The notes under the pieces were generated by a model. That model saw only the letters and a program-made list of their open reading frames with translations. It had not been told where the DNA came from and searched no databases. From NCBI GenBank assembly GCA_002727695.1, contig PBXT01000072.1, forward strand, positions 1 through 16,555: 16,555 nt of DNA. Direction: 5' to 3'. A program made the position numbers and the translations under genes. Source of the stretch: Methanobacteriota archaeon. Its GTDB lineage: Archaea > Thermoplasmatota > Poseidoniia > Poseidoniales > Poseidoniaceae. Below, piece by piece: positions 8,062 to 15,028 of the stretch. Every line of letters begins with the position of its first letter. Within the stretch, counting starts at the first letter, position 1.

Positions 8062-8499
8062 ATGGATGACGACATTCTAGAGCAGTATCGCCGTGAGGCG
8101 GCGGCGGCTATGGAAGTCGAAGCGCAGCGTAGAATCGCTGAATCTTCCGATGTTGAATTGGATGAAAGATTACGCAATACATCCCTCCATGAAAGCGAAG
8201 ATTTAGTTCCTGCTTTGCTAGCCCGACTAGGGCAAGTAAGAGCTGCACTGGATGGTCACGGAGGAGGTATTGCAGTTACATCCTCTGAGCAAAAAGAGGA
8301 TGGATTGTATTTGGTTCTAGATTTGACTGGAGCGTGCTTGTCTTGCGGAGCAGCCCCCGGTACTCTAGAAGGTGTCAAGGGCGACTTAGAAAATGATGAT
8401 GAAATTGCAAAGGTCAGTTTCTGCGCAAGTTTGCTTGACACATTTGATGAATTAGGTAGAGAGTTCATTCTGGCCCACGGTCAAGTCGATTTCGTATAG
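8062..8499 (+). CDS. Nfu/NifU C-terminal-domain Fe-S carrier protein
   Basis: A 145-residue protein whose second half (about 48-125) matches the NifU C-terminal (Nfu) domain: a helical RLGQVRAALDGHGGGI, strands around GLYLVLDLTG, and the cluster-binding CxxC in GACLSCGAAPGTLEGVK (Cys92, Cys95). Nfu proteins hold a 4Fe-4S cluster between two monomers and pass it to client enzymes. The first 45 residues are a charged, Ala/Glu/Arg-rich helix absent from minimal Nfu proteins. The gene is divergent from the Suf operon across 94 nt, which fits a joint role in cluster biogenesis, and it ends 8 nt before tgtA. No Shine-Dalgarno sequence precedes the ATG, so translation may be leaderless or short-leadered. 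Confidence 0.88.
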   Translation: MDDDILEQYRREAAAAMEVEAQRRIAESSDVELDERLRNTSLHESEDLVPALLARLGQVRAALDGHGGGIAVTSSEQKEDGLYLVLDLTGACLSCGAAPGTLEGVKGDLENDDEIAKVSFCASLLDTFDELGREFILAHGQVDFV

Positions 8500-8503
8500 G
8501 TGA
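8498..8503 (+). promoter_or_regulatory. Ribosome binding site for tgtA
   Basis: AGGTGA overlaps the TAG stop of the Nfu-like gene and lies four bases before the ATG at 8508. An in-frame TTG at 8505 directly precedes this ATG, but its spacing to the site would be too short, so 8508 is taken as the start. Confidence 0.5.
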
Positions 8504-8507
8504 TTTG

Positions 8508-10679
8508 ATGAGATGGCACGAAGGAACCCGTGAAGACCCTAAGCCTTGTAGAGAAAAGGACGAAGGCAAGTTCGAAATTACTATTCGTGATGGGCAAGCA
8601 AGATTAGGTAAATTACACACAAAACACGGTATCGTTGAAACCCCTTGCTTGCTCCCAGTCATCAACCCAAACATACGCACTATTGAACCTCGAGAAATGT
8701 GGGACAAATACGGGATACAGGCACTGATCACCAATTCATATGTCATCTGGAAGCATGACAAATTGAAGGATGTAGCTCTCGAAAATGGCGTCCATTCATT
8801 AATTGATTATCCGGGCATGATTATGACCGATTCCGGAACATTCCAATCCTATGTTTATGGTGATGTGGAAGTAGGTGTTGAAGAAATTGTACAATTTCAA
8901 AAGAATATTGGCGTTGATATAGCAACTATGCTGGATGTTTTTACAAGGCCAGACATGAAGTTTTCAGAGGTTGAAAAGGCTGTAATTGAAACGATCGAAA
9001 GAGGCAAGATTTCTGTTGATACGGCTAATGAAACGATGCTCAATGGACCCATACAAGGCGGATTGTATCCCGAACTAAGAGCAAAGAGCGCCAGAGGCAT
9101 GAGCGATTTGGGATTCAGTGTCCACCCGATTGGAGGAATTGTTCCAATCATGGAACAACAAAATTACAAAGATCTCGCGAAAATCATGTTTGCCTGCAAA
9201 TCTAATCTGACACCCAATCGCCCAGTCCACATGTTTGGTTGCGGCCACCCTATGCTATTCCCGATGCTCATTGCAATGGGCGCAGACCTGTTCGATTCCG
9301 CCGCATATGTTCTGTTTGCTAGAGATGGTAGAATTCTAACTCCATGGGGAACTGAGAAAATTGCAGAACTCGAAGAATGGCCGATTCTAATGCCATCAAT
9401 AACTCACTATTCGCCAGCAGATGTTCGAAAAATGAACAAGGAAGATAGGACCATTCTATTATCAAAATACAATTTGGAAATTACTCTTCAAGAGATTTCG
9501 CGATGCCGCCAGGCGATACGTGATGGAACAATTTGGAGACTTGCAGAGCGAAGAAGCCATGAGCACCCTGCCCTACGTGAGGCGTTTCTTTGGCTAACTA
9601 CAAATCCCTCAAGAATGAAAATGGAACCTCTAATTTTGGATGAAATATCTGCGTCAAAAGAAGTCGGGGAAGAAAAAGGTCGATGGGAAGAAAACTGGGA
9701 TTGGCTCGTAAACTCACAACTCACACCACGAGGTGGAGGTGAATCATGGGGAGGAATGGATACCCTCAACCGACCTCACATTGAAATGGCTAGAAGGAAA
9801 GTTATCTCAAGGTGGAAATCGAGAAAACCCGGGGATGTCATCCTTTTCCACGGTACAAGTGCTCCATGGAGAGATAAAATTGGAGATTTAATTGAAAGAA
9901 TATGTTCGCTTGACTACGAACTGTTTATCCAGACACCAATTGGAATTATTCCTTGGAATCTTGAAGATCTAAATCCTTGGGCACATGTCGAAGGTCCAGA
10001 TTGGTTGTGGAATAGTAAACCAGATTTCGTTAAGGTACAAAACGAGTTAGAAAGTTTTGGAATTCATGACAGGAAACTCATCCCAATCGACATATCCGAT
10101 ACCGAAGATTTGCATAACAGAGTTTTCGAGCTGCTAGGAATTGAACCTACAGAGCGAGAACCTGACCACAAGAAGGAGAACCAAATTGTCGACAAGTTGT
10201 GCGTACTGTGTAATGTGAAACAAACTGATGCAATCTCAATTTGCAAAGGTTCGACATTTGTCATGAGTAGAACTGGCAGAATCCGTAATGTCATTAATTC
10301 CGAAGGAGAACATCTGTTTTCTCCAAGACTTGCTGAAGGAGGTATCTCATTGACAGTAAGCGGTGCGAAAAAGTTGCATCAACTAAGAACGGAGAAAATC
10401 CCAAGCGGCTTCGATTCCAGTGATTTGAATCAACATGTAGGCAAGGGGCCAGCATGGGTGGTTGTCGATAGCGATGCAGAACCATTCGTCAAAGACGGCA
10501 GGAACGTGATGCATGGTTTCGTTACAGCATGCGATGACTGGACAAGACCCGGAGAAATTGTTTTGATTGTAAATTCGTCAGGAGAACTTCTAGCATTCGG
10601 CATCTCACAATCGACGCCTGCGGAATTTGAAACCTTCACAAAAGGAATTGCTGTGAAGGTAAGGGAAGGTTGCCCCTGA
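8508..10679 (+). CDS. tgtA: Archaeosine tRNA-guanine transglycosylase with PUA domain
   Basis: A 723-residue archaeal-type TGT, which exchanges guanine-15 in the tRNA D-loop for preQ0, the first tRNA-level step to archaeosine. The catalytic domain (about 20-350) has TDSGTFQSYVYGDVEV with Asp108, QGGLYPELR (183-191), HPIGGIVPI (206-214), FGCGHPMLFP and the nucleophile Asp263 in LFDSAAY. Residues 420-545 resemble the archaeal C1 region (PIGIIPWNLEDLNPWAHV), 560-630 the C2 region, and 647-720 the PUA tRNA-binding domain (AWVVVDSDAEPFVKDGRNV). The ArcS catalytic PCSxxKPY motif is absent, so this is the transglycosylase and not the amidinotransferase. All four usual zinc ligands appear replaced: Ile293, Met295, Ile298 and Tyr321 stand where CxCxxC and His are expected. 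It follows the Nfu-like gene by 8 nt, probably as one transcript. Confidence 0.92.
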   Translation: MRWHEGTREDPKPCREKDEGKFEITIRDGQARLGKLHTKHGIVETPCLLPVINPNIRTIEPREMWDKYGIQALITNSYVIWKHDKLKDVALENGVHSLIDYPGMIMTDSGTFQSYVYGDVEVGVEEIVQFQKNIGVDIATMLDVFTRPDMKFSEVEKAVIETIERGKISVDTANETMLNGPIQGGLYPELRAKSARGMSDLGFSVHPIGGIVPIMEQQNYKDLAKIMFACKSNLTPNRPVHMFGCGHPMLFPMLIAMGADLFDSAAYVLFARDGRILTPWGTEKIAELEEWPILMPSITHYSPADVRKMNKEDRTILLSKYNLEITLQEISRCRQAIRDGTIWRLAERRSHEHPALREAFLWLTTNPSRMKMEPLILDEISASKEVGEEKGRWEENWDWLVNSQLTPRGGGESWGGMDTLNRPHIEMARRKVISRWKSRKPGDVILFHGTSAPWRDKIGDLIERICSLDYELFIQTPIGIIPWNLEDLNPWAHVEGPDWLWNSKPDFVKVQNELESFGIHDRKLIPIDISDTEDLHNRVFELLGIEPTEREPDHKKENQIVDKLCVLCNVKQTDAISICKGSTFVMSRTGRIRNVINSEGEHLFSPRLAEGGISLTVSGAKKLHQLRTEKIPSGFDSSDLNQHVGKGPAWVVVDSDAEPFVKDGRNVMHGFVTACDDWTRPGEIVLIVNSSGELLAFGISQSTPAEFETFTKGIAVKVREGCP

Positions 10680-10687
10680 AAGGGGCA
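10671..10687 (+). repeat. Perfect hairpin spanning the tgtA stop codon
   Basis: TGCCCCT (10671-10677) and AGGGGCA (10681-10687) form a perfect 7-bp GC-rich stem with a 3-nt GAA loop. The tgtA stop codon TGA (10677-10679) lies at the tip. No T-run follows, so it is not a classical terminator. It may stabilise or process the 3' end of the tgtA transcript, or mark the boundary with the ABC cluster starting 33 nt later. Confidence 0.5.
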
Positions 10688-10719
10688 TGTTCAAAGGCCC
10701 ACCTTCATCTGTCTAGACC

Positions 10720-11679
10720 ATGGTAGAGGATTTGATTATCGAATCGACTGCTCTTACCAAATCTTACGGACCACATGTTGCCCTCGATTCCCTTGACATA
10801 AGAATCGAAAAAGGCTCAACTGGACTGCTTGGACCAAACGGTGCTGGAAAGTCTACATTCTTGAAAACGATTCTAGGACTGATTCAATTAACATCCGGGG
10901 AAGGAAAGGTTCTAGGATTTGACATCAGAACCCAAGGCGACCAAATTAGGCAGCGAATCGGGTACATGCCAGAATATGATGCTCTGAACCCTAACATGGA
11001 TGCTATCCACCAAGTCAGATACAGTGGAGAATTGATTGGAATGAATCCGAATGTTGCTCTTCAAAGAGCACATCAGGCTTTGGAATATGTTGGCTTAGGA
11101 GAGCAAAGATACCGTGAAGTGGCCACCTTCTCAACAGGTATGAAACAGGCTACGAAGTTGGCTTGTGCGTTGATTCATGACCCTGCTCTCATCATTGCTG
11201 ATGAGCCTAGTAATGGTTTAGATGCACAGGCCAGAGAGTTCATGCTAAACACTCTTGAGACCACAGTCAATCAAGGACAAAGATCTGTTTTGATGGCCTC
11301 ACATTTGATGGATGACGTAGAGAGGGTCTGTGAAAATATCGTTTTGCTGCACAAGGGAAAACTTGCAGCTCAAGGCAAGATTGAGGATCTCAAAGCCATA
11401 GACAAAGAGGTGGAAATCCACGTCTGGGGCTCTCCTGGAAAGATGGAAGAAACTCTCACTGACAGAGGTCTGAAAGTTAGACGTGAAGGTCGAGTAATGA
11501 GAGTAGGCCACAACGGTGATGAAACCTACAACCAGATTTTACAAGCCGCTGCAGACATCGGTACTCAAGTACGCAGAATGCATGACCACGAAGCGAGTCT
11601 CGAAGATTTATTCTTGGTTATCATGGAGAGATTAGGTCACGATGTCAAAACTAGTGACGACTTGTTGGGGGGTGCTTAG
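10720..11679 (+). CDS. ABC-2-type transporter ATP-binding protein (first of two)
   Basis: A 319-residue ATPase subunit of the ABC-2/CcmA class. It shows Walker A GPNGAGKST (38-46), a Q-loop in GYMPEYDAL where Glu85 takes the usual Gln position, as is common in this class, signature FSTGMKQ (137-143), Walker B LIIADEP (157-163), D-loop SNGLD and switch His195 in MASHLMDDVE. The last 90 or so residues form the accessory C-terminal domain found in ABC-2 ATPases. No membrane segment is present; it should act on the cytoplasmic face with the permease encoded directly downstream. It is the first gene of a five-gene cluster. No Shine-Dalgarno sequence precedes the ATG at 10720; TTCAAAGG at 10690-10697 lies where a TATA box would be for a leaderless message but is a poor match. 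Confidence 0.92.
   Translation: MVEDLIIESTALTKSYGPHVALDSLDIRIEKGSTGLLGPNGAGKSTFLKTILGLIQLTSGEGKVLGFDIRTQGDQIRQRIGYMPEYDALNPNMDAIHQVRYSGELIGMNPNVALQRAHQALEYVGLGEQRYREVATFSTGMKQATKLACALIHDPALIIADEPSNGLDAQAREFMLNTLETTVNQGQRSVLMASHLMDDVERVCENIVLLHKGKLAAQGKIEDLKAIDKEVEIHVWGSPGKMEETLTDRGLKVRREGRVMRVGHNGDETYNQILQAAADIGTQVRRMHDHEASLEDLFLVIMERLGHDVKTSDDLLGGA
11667..11674 (+). promoter_or_regulatory. Ribosome binding site for the first ABC-2 permease
   Basis: GGGGGGTG lies five bases before the ATG at 11680, which directly follows the TAG of the upstream ATPase with no gap. This indicates coupled translation of the ATPase and its permease. Confidence 0.4.
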
Positions 11680-12726
11680 ATGTTTGAAGATGGCGGAAAC
11701 TCTGAGCCATTCGAACCAGTGGAATCTAAGGATGAAACATTCGGTGCTGAAACACCAGTAACTGGACAAACCAAAATGCAGGCTGCATGGTCTGCAAGTG
11801 ATGAAGACTCAAGCACTGCACAGGTTGCTGCAGCACCTCAAGGCCAAATATTCGAACAAATCTACCAGCCGTGGGAAGGCACTCTTAATCCTCGTTGGAT
11901 GAGAAATTGGTCGATTCTCCGCCACCACATTCTCGGCATATTCTCAAAGGGACACAGGCCTTGGAATCTGCCTACTAAACTCTTCATCTTTTTCGTGATT
12001 ATTGCTTCAATGACCGATGTAGCATTGGCACTTCTGTTTGGTATGATTGGTGAACCTACTCTCTACGACATATGGGGAGTGAATCGTGACAATTTGTATG
12101 GCCATGTAATGGGATTTTTCCCGAGAAATATCCTGTATTATCCTATTGTTGCTGCGCTATTAGTTGGGGGGATGATCTCAGAAGACAGGTCCCACGGAAC
12201 TAGTGCACTATACTTCTCTCGGCCGATCAACAGATTCGACTATGCTGCTATGAAATTCCTTTCAGTAGCCTTAATTTTACTCTTTATTATCAACGGAACT
12301 TTGGCTGCTTACTACTTTGTTGACATTCTTGTTATGGGCAAAGGTTGGGCGTGGATTATCGATACATTCCCCATGTTCTTGGCTGCGTTTGTGTGTGGAA
12401 TGATTCTTGCATTCACATACACTTCAATCGGCCTCGCATTATCCAGTATTTCGAGAGGACGTTTCTTCCCTGCAATCGGCCTAATTGCGATTCTGATGGG
12501 TACTCGGTCAATGGCTGCAATTATCAATGCCCTGTTTGACAAATCTCTGTTGTACATCATTTCGCCTTACGATGCTGTAGCACACGTATGCCAAGCTCTA
12601 ATTGGCACGGAAATGACCTACGACCACCCGTGGGTGTGGAGTTTAGTTTCCGTAGTGATAATGAATGGTTTAGCATTATACTTGCTTGCAAATCGAGTTT
12701 CATCTCTGGAGGTGACCAGAGAATGA
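11680..12726 (+). CDS. ABC-2-type permease with acidic cytosolic N-terminal tail
   Basis: A 348-residue membrane protein with about six predicted transmembrane helices (near 101-121, 151-166, 191-217, 230-256, 262-283 and 318-337). Between helices 2 and 3 is the cytoplasmic block GGMISEDRSHGTSALYFSRPINR (split about residues 163-185), the hallmark of ABC-2 permeases. The first 55 or so residues are low-complexity, rich in Glu, Asp, Ser and Ala, and probably disordered in the cytoplasm. The gene starts directly after the stop of the first ATPase and overlaps the second ATPase by four bases. It most likely pairs with one of these ATPases, and with the second permease may make a heteromeric exporter. 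The substrate cannot be read from the sequence. Confidence 0.88.
   Translation: MFEDGGNSEPFEPVESKDETFGAETPVTGQTKMQAAWSASDEDSSTAQVAAAPQGQIFEQIYQPWEGTLNPRWMRNWSILRHHILGIFSKGHRPWNLPTKLFIFFVIIASMTDVALALLFGMIGEPTLYDIWGVNRDNLYGHVMGFFPRNILYYPIVAALLVGGMISEDRSHGTSALYFSRPINRFDYAAMKFLSVALILLFIINGTLAAYYFVDILVMGKGWAWIIDTFPMFLAAFVCGMILAFTYTSIGLALSSISRGRFFPAIGLIAILMGTRSMAAIINALFDKSLLYIISPYDAVAHVCQALIGTEMTYDHPWVWSLVSVVIMNGLALYLLANRVSSLEVTRE
12708..12715 (+). promoter_or_regulatory. Ribosome binding site that decides the start of the second ATPase
   Basis: GGAGGTGA lies seven bases before the ATG at 12723. It is among the strongest Shine-Dalgarno matches in the window and supports that start over the in-frame ATG at 12588, which would read 45 extra codons overlapping the permease. 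Confidence 0.75.
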
Positions 12727-13712
12727 TTCCGGATGTTTCACAACATGGGTCTGCAGAGACCACAGAATGGAAGCCTGTGGAAAATACTCCTGTGATAATG
12801 TTCGACCGTGTTTCAAAATCCTATGGTAGAATCAATGCCATGAACAGCGTTTCACTAGGTATTTCGGGCGGAGTTACCGGAATTCTTGGAATGAATGGAG
12901 CGGGCAAATCAACTCTGTTCAAATTGATGATGGGTAAAATCAAACCTAGTTCTGGAGCGATTAGGCTCTTTGGAACGGACCCTTGGAAAAATCCTGCGCC
13001 TTATTCCAGAGTGGGGTTTGTTCCCGAACATGAAAAAATGTATGATTGGATGACGGCTTTCGAATTCGTAACAACTTTCGCAAGGCTTCATGGTATGACC
13101 AGAGAAGAGGCGAGCAAGGAGGCAACGAGAGTTCTTTCATTCGTATCATTGGGAGACGTAATGCACAAGAGAATCGGTCAATTTTCAAAAGGGATGCGTC
13201 AGAGAGTGAAAATTGCACATGCTTTAGTTAACGACCCTGAGCTGATTATTCTTGACGAGCCACTGCAAGGCTGTGACCCACTTGCTAGAACAACCATAAT
13301 GAACGTAATCAAAGAACTTGGAGCTATGGGTAGAACCGTATTGGTTTCTAGCCATATTCTACATGAAATAGAGAGAATTACTGAACAGATTGTAATTCTA
13401 CATCGTGGACGAATACTCGCACTTGGTAATTCCCATGCGATTAGAGAAATGCTGGACCAGCACCCTCACAAAATAGAGCTAGAATGTGATGAGCCACGTA
13501 AGTTAGCCAAGAGTATGTTGGCTATTGATGAAGTGACAGGTATGTCATTTTCCAGCCCTACTAAATTGCTAATTGAAACTCAACATCTGGGCGAAGTCCA
13601 CAAAAAATTACCGAGTACAATCATCGAAAGCGGTAGTACAGTTACCGCAATTGACAATCCCGATGACGACCTTCAATCGATTTTGATGTACCTTACAGGT
13701 GGGGCGCTATGA
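12723..13712 (+). CDS. ABC-2-type transporter ATP-binding protein (second of two)
   Basis: A 329-residue ABC-2-class ATPase with Walker A GMNGAGKST (56-64), VGFVPEHEKMYDWMT in the Q-loop region (Glu where Gln is usual), signature FSKGMRQ (154-160), Walker B LIILDEP (174-180), D-loop LQGCD, where Cys stands at the usual Leu, and switch His211 in VSSHILHEIE. An N-terminal extension of about 22 residues precedes the nucleotide-binding domain, and an accessory C-terminal region follows residue 240. The start at 12723 is fixed by a strong ribosome site and by the ATGA overlap with the preceding permease; the 45-codon upstream extension has no family resemblance. The gene overlaps the next permease by four bases. 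It is clearly diverged from the first ATPase, so the pair is probably an obligate heterodimer or serves two permeases separately. Confidence 0.92.
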   Translation: MIPDVSQHGSAETTEWKPVENTPVIMFDRVSKSYGRINAMNSVSLGISGGVTGILGMNGAGKSTLFKLMMGKIKPSSGAIRLFGTDPWKNPAPYSRVGFVPEHEKMYDWMTAFEFVTTFARLHGMTREEASKEATRVLSFVSLGDVMHKRIGQFSKGMRQRVKIAHALVNDPELIILDEPLQGCDPLARTTIMNVIKELGAMGRTVLVSSHILHEIERITEQIVILHRGRILALGNSHAIREMLDQHPHKIELECDEPRKLAKSMLAIDEVTGMSFSSPTKLLIETQHLGEVHKKLPSTIIESGSTVTAIDNPDDDLQSILMYLTGGAL

Positions 13713-15028
13713 GCAGTAGAATGGATACAATTTGGTCAAAACTCGACCGTAAATCCACTGCTATTGCCGAGTTCACAATGCGGCAATATCGCACGAGAAT
13801 TTCTACGTGGGTTGTGATGATTGCTTCCGCAATCGCACTGTTTTTGATGCTATTATTTTACATCGAAGCCATGAACACTGAAATCGAATCCATTGATAAT
13901 GACGGTGATTCCTTTGACACAGATGGAGATGGTTACCCCGATGGCCAAGAACGGCTAGAAGGCACTAATCCCGATTCAGCAGAATCATTTCCCGATTGGG
14001 TTGAACCAGACCCACCTGAAAAATGGATAAATGAAGATGATATCGATTGGGAGATTCTGGGTGATGGAGAAAATTATGTTGGGAATGACGATGACGGTGA
14101 TTGTACCAACCTTGACACCTCCAGCCAAAGAGACGGCAATGACAATGGCCGAGAATGCGACATCCTAGTCACTGTTGATGCGCTCAATTCAACGATAACA
14201 GTAGATGCTGACGCAAATGTAGATGAAGACCCTGATGAAGAAAAATATGGCAAAGAAGCAGGCCATCGCTCATTCATTTTGGGTATTGGAAAATTCGGGA
14301 TAGTGTACCTCCTAGGGATATTCCTTCCACTATTCTTGGCTACTGGCTTGATCAGAGAGGAGATGTCTGAAGGCACAATCCATTACATGTTAGCCAAGCC
14401 AATAGCTAGAGGAGAATTGTTACTATACAGAATGCTTGGTTACATCGGAATAACCTGGCCGTTTATTATTTCTGTTTGCGTTGTACTCTGCCTAATCACT
14501 GGCTTCACAGGACCGGGAGAAGGCTTCTTCCGTTGGTCTGACATTGGCGTATGGATGTCAATTGCATGGGCAACGATGTTAGTATCGCTAGTTTATGGGA
14601 CAATATTCTGCGGGTTTGGAATTATCTGGAAAAATGGTGTAATTCTAGCCATCATTTTTGCCGCTTGGGAATTAGGAATGGCATTTGTTGCAATTTTCAC
14701 CGGAGGCGATTCCGCAATTCGATACATGTCAGTTATCGGTTGGGGAATGATCATTGTCGATGCTGGAGTAGCCATTAGTTGGCCTGATAATTGGCAACTA
14801 ATCGAAATCGGCCTCTGGGGCGGAGGTCATGGAGAAGAAAACTGGCTTGGAGAAATGGCCTATGTCGCATTACCAGCCGCTGAACCTCTCGCTGCTTTCA
14901 GTGGAAGTCCGAACCTAGGAGTTAGCAATTGGTTATCATTCCTAATCTCGACATTGGTCTTAGTTTTCCAGGGTGCAATGTTTTGGTTCATCGGGCAGTC
15001 GATTTTCAAGGGCAAGGAAGTGGATTAA
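13709..15028 (+). CDS. ABC-2-type permease with large extracytoplasmic calcium-type insertion
   Basis: A 439-residue membrane protein. Helix 1 spans about 33-54. Residues 60-185 form a large, highly acidic loop expected outside the cell, then helix 2 (about 190-212) leads into the cytoplasmic ABC-2 block LIREEMSEGTIHYMLAKPIAR (split about residues 214-234). Further helices lie near 243-265, 281-304, 309-331, 342-356 and 405-428, with a second outer loop near 357-404. The acidic loop contains a thrombospondin type 3-like run, DNDGDSFDTDGDGYPDGQE (63-81), and a second motif, DGNDNGRECD (142-151), that recalls Excalibur domains; Cys132 and Cys150 could form a disulfide. The start overlaps the preceding ATPase stop (ATGA), with AGGTGG at 13697-13702. 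It is the second permease of the cluster and overlaps the next start by one base. Confidence 0.88.
   Translation: MSSRMDTIWSKLDRKSTAIAEFTMRQYRTRISTWVVMIASAIALFLMLLFYIEAMNTEIESIDNDGDSFDTDGDGYPDGQERLEGTNPDSAESFPDWVEPDPPEKWINEDDIDWEILGDGENYVGNDDDGDCTNLDTSSQRDGNDNGRECDILVTVDALNSTITVDADANVDEDPDEEKYGKEAGHRSFILGIGKFGIVYLLGIFLPLFLATGLIREEMSEGTIHYMLAKPIARGELLLYRMLGYIGITWPFIISVCVVLCLITGFTGPGEGFFRWSDIGVWMSIAWATMLVSLVYGTIFCGFGIIWKNGVILAIIFAAWELGMAFVAIFTGGDSAIRYMSVIGWGMIIVDAGVAISWPDNWQLIEIGLWGGGHGEENWLGEMAYVALPAAEPLAAFSGSPNLGVSNWLSFLISTLVLVFQGAMFWFIGQSIFKGKEVD

Noticed and set aside
8508..10679. The tgtA product as ArcS (archaeosine synthase)
   Set aside because: The catalytic TGT motifs with both Asp residues are intact, and the ArcS PCSxxKPY motif is missing from the C1-like region.
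12588..12722. 45-codon N-terminal extension of the second ABC ATPase
   Set aside because: It overlaps the permease coding sequence, has no family resemblance, and a strong GGAGGTGA plus an ATGA overlap fix the start at 12723.
14929..15027. 33-codon extension of the lipocalin-like gene
   Set aside because: It lies inside the permease's last membrane helix region in another frame; the ATG at 15028 overlapping the permease stop is the natural start.
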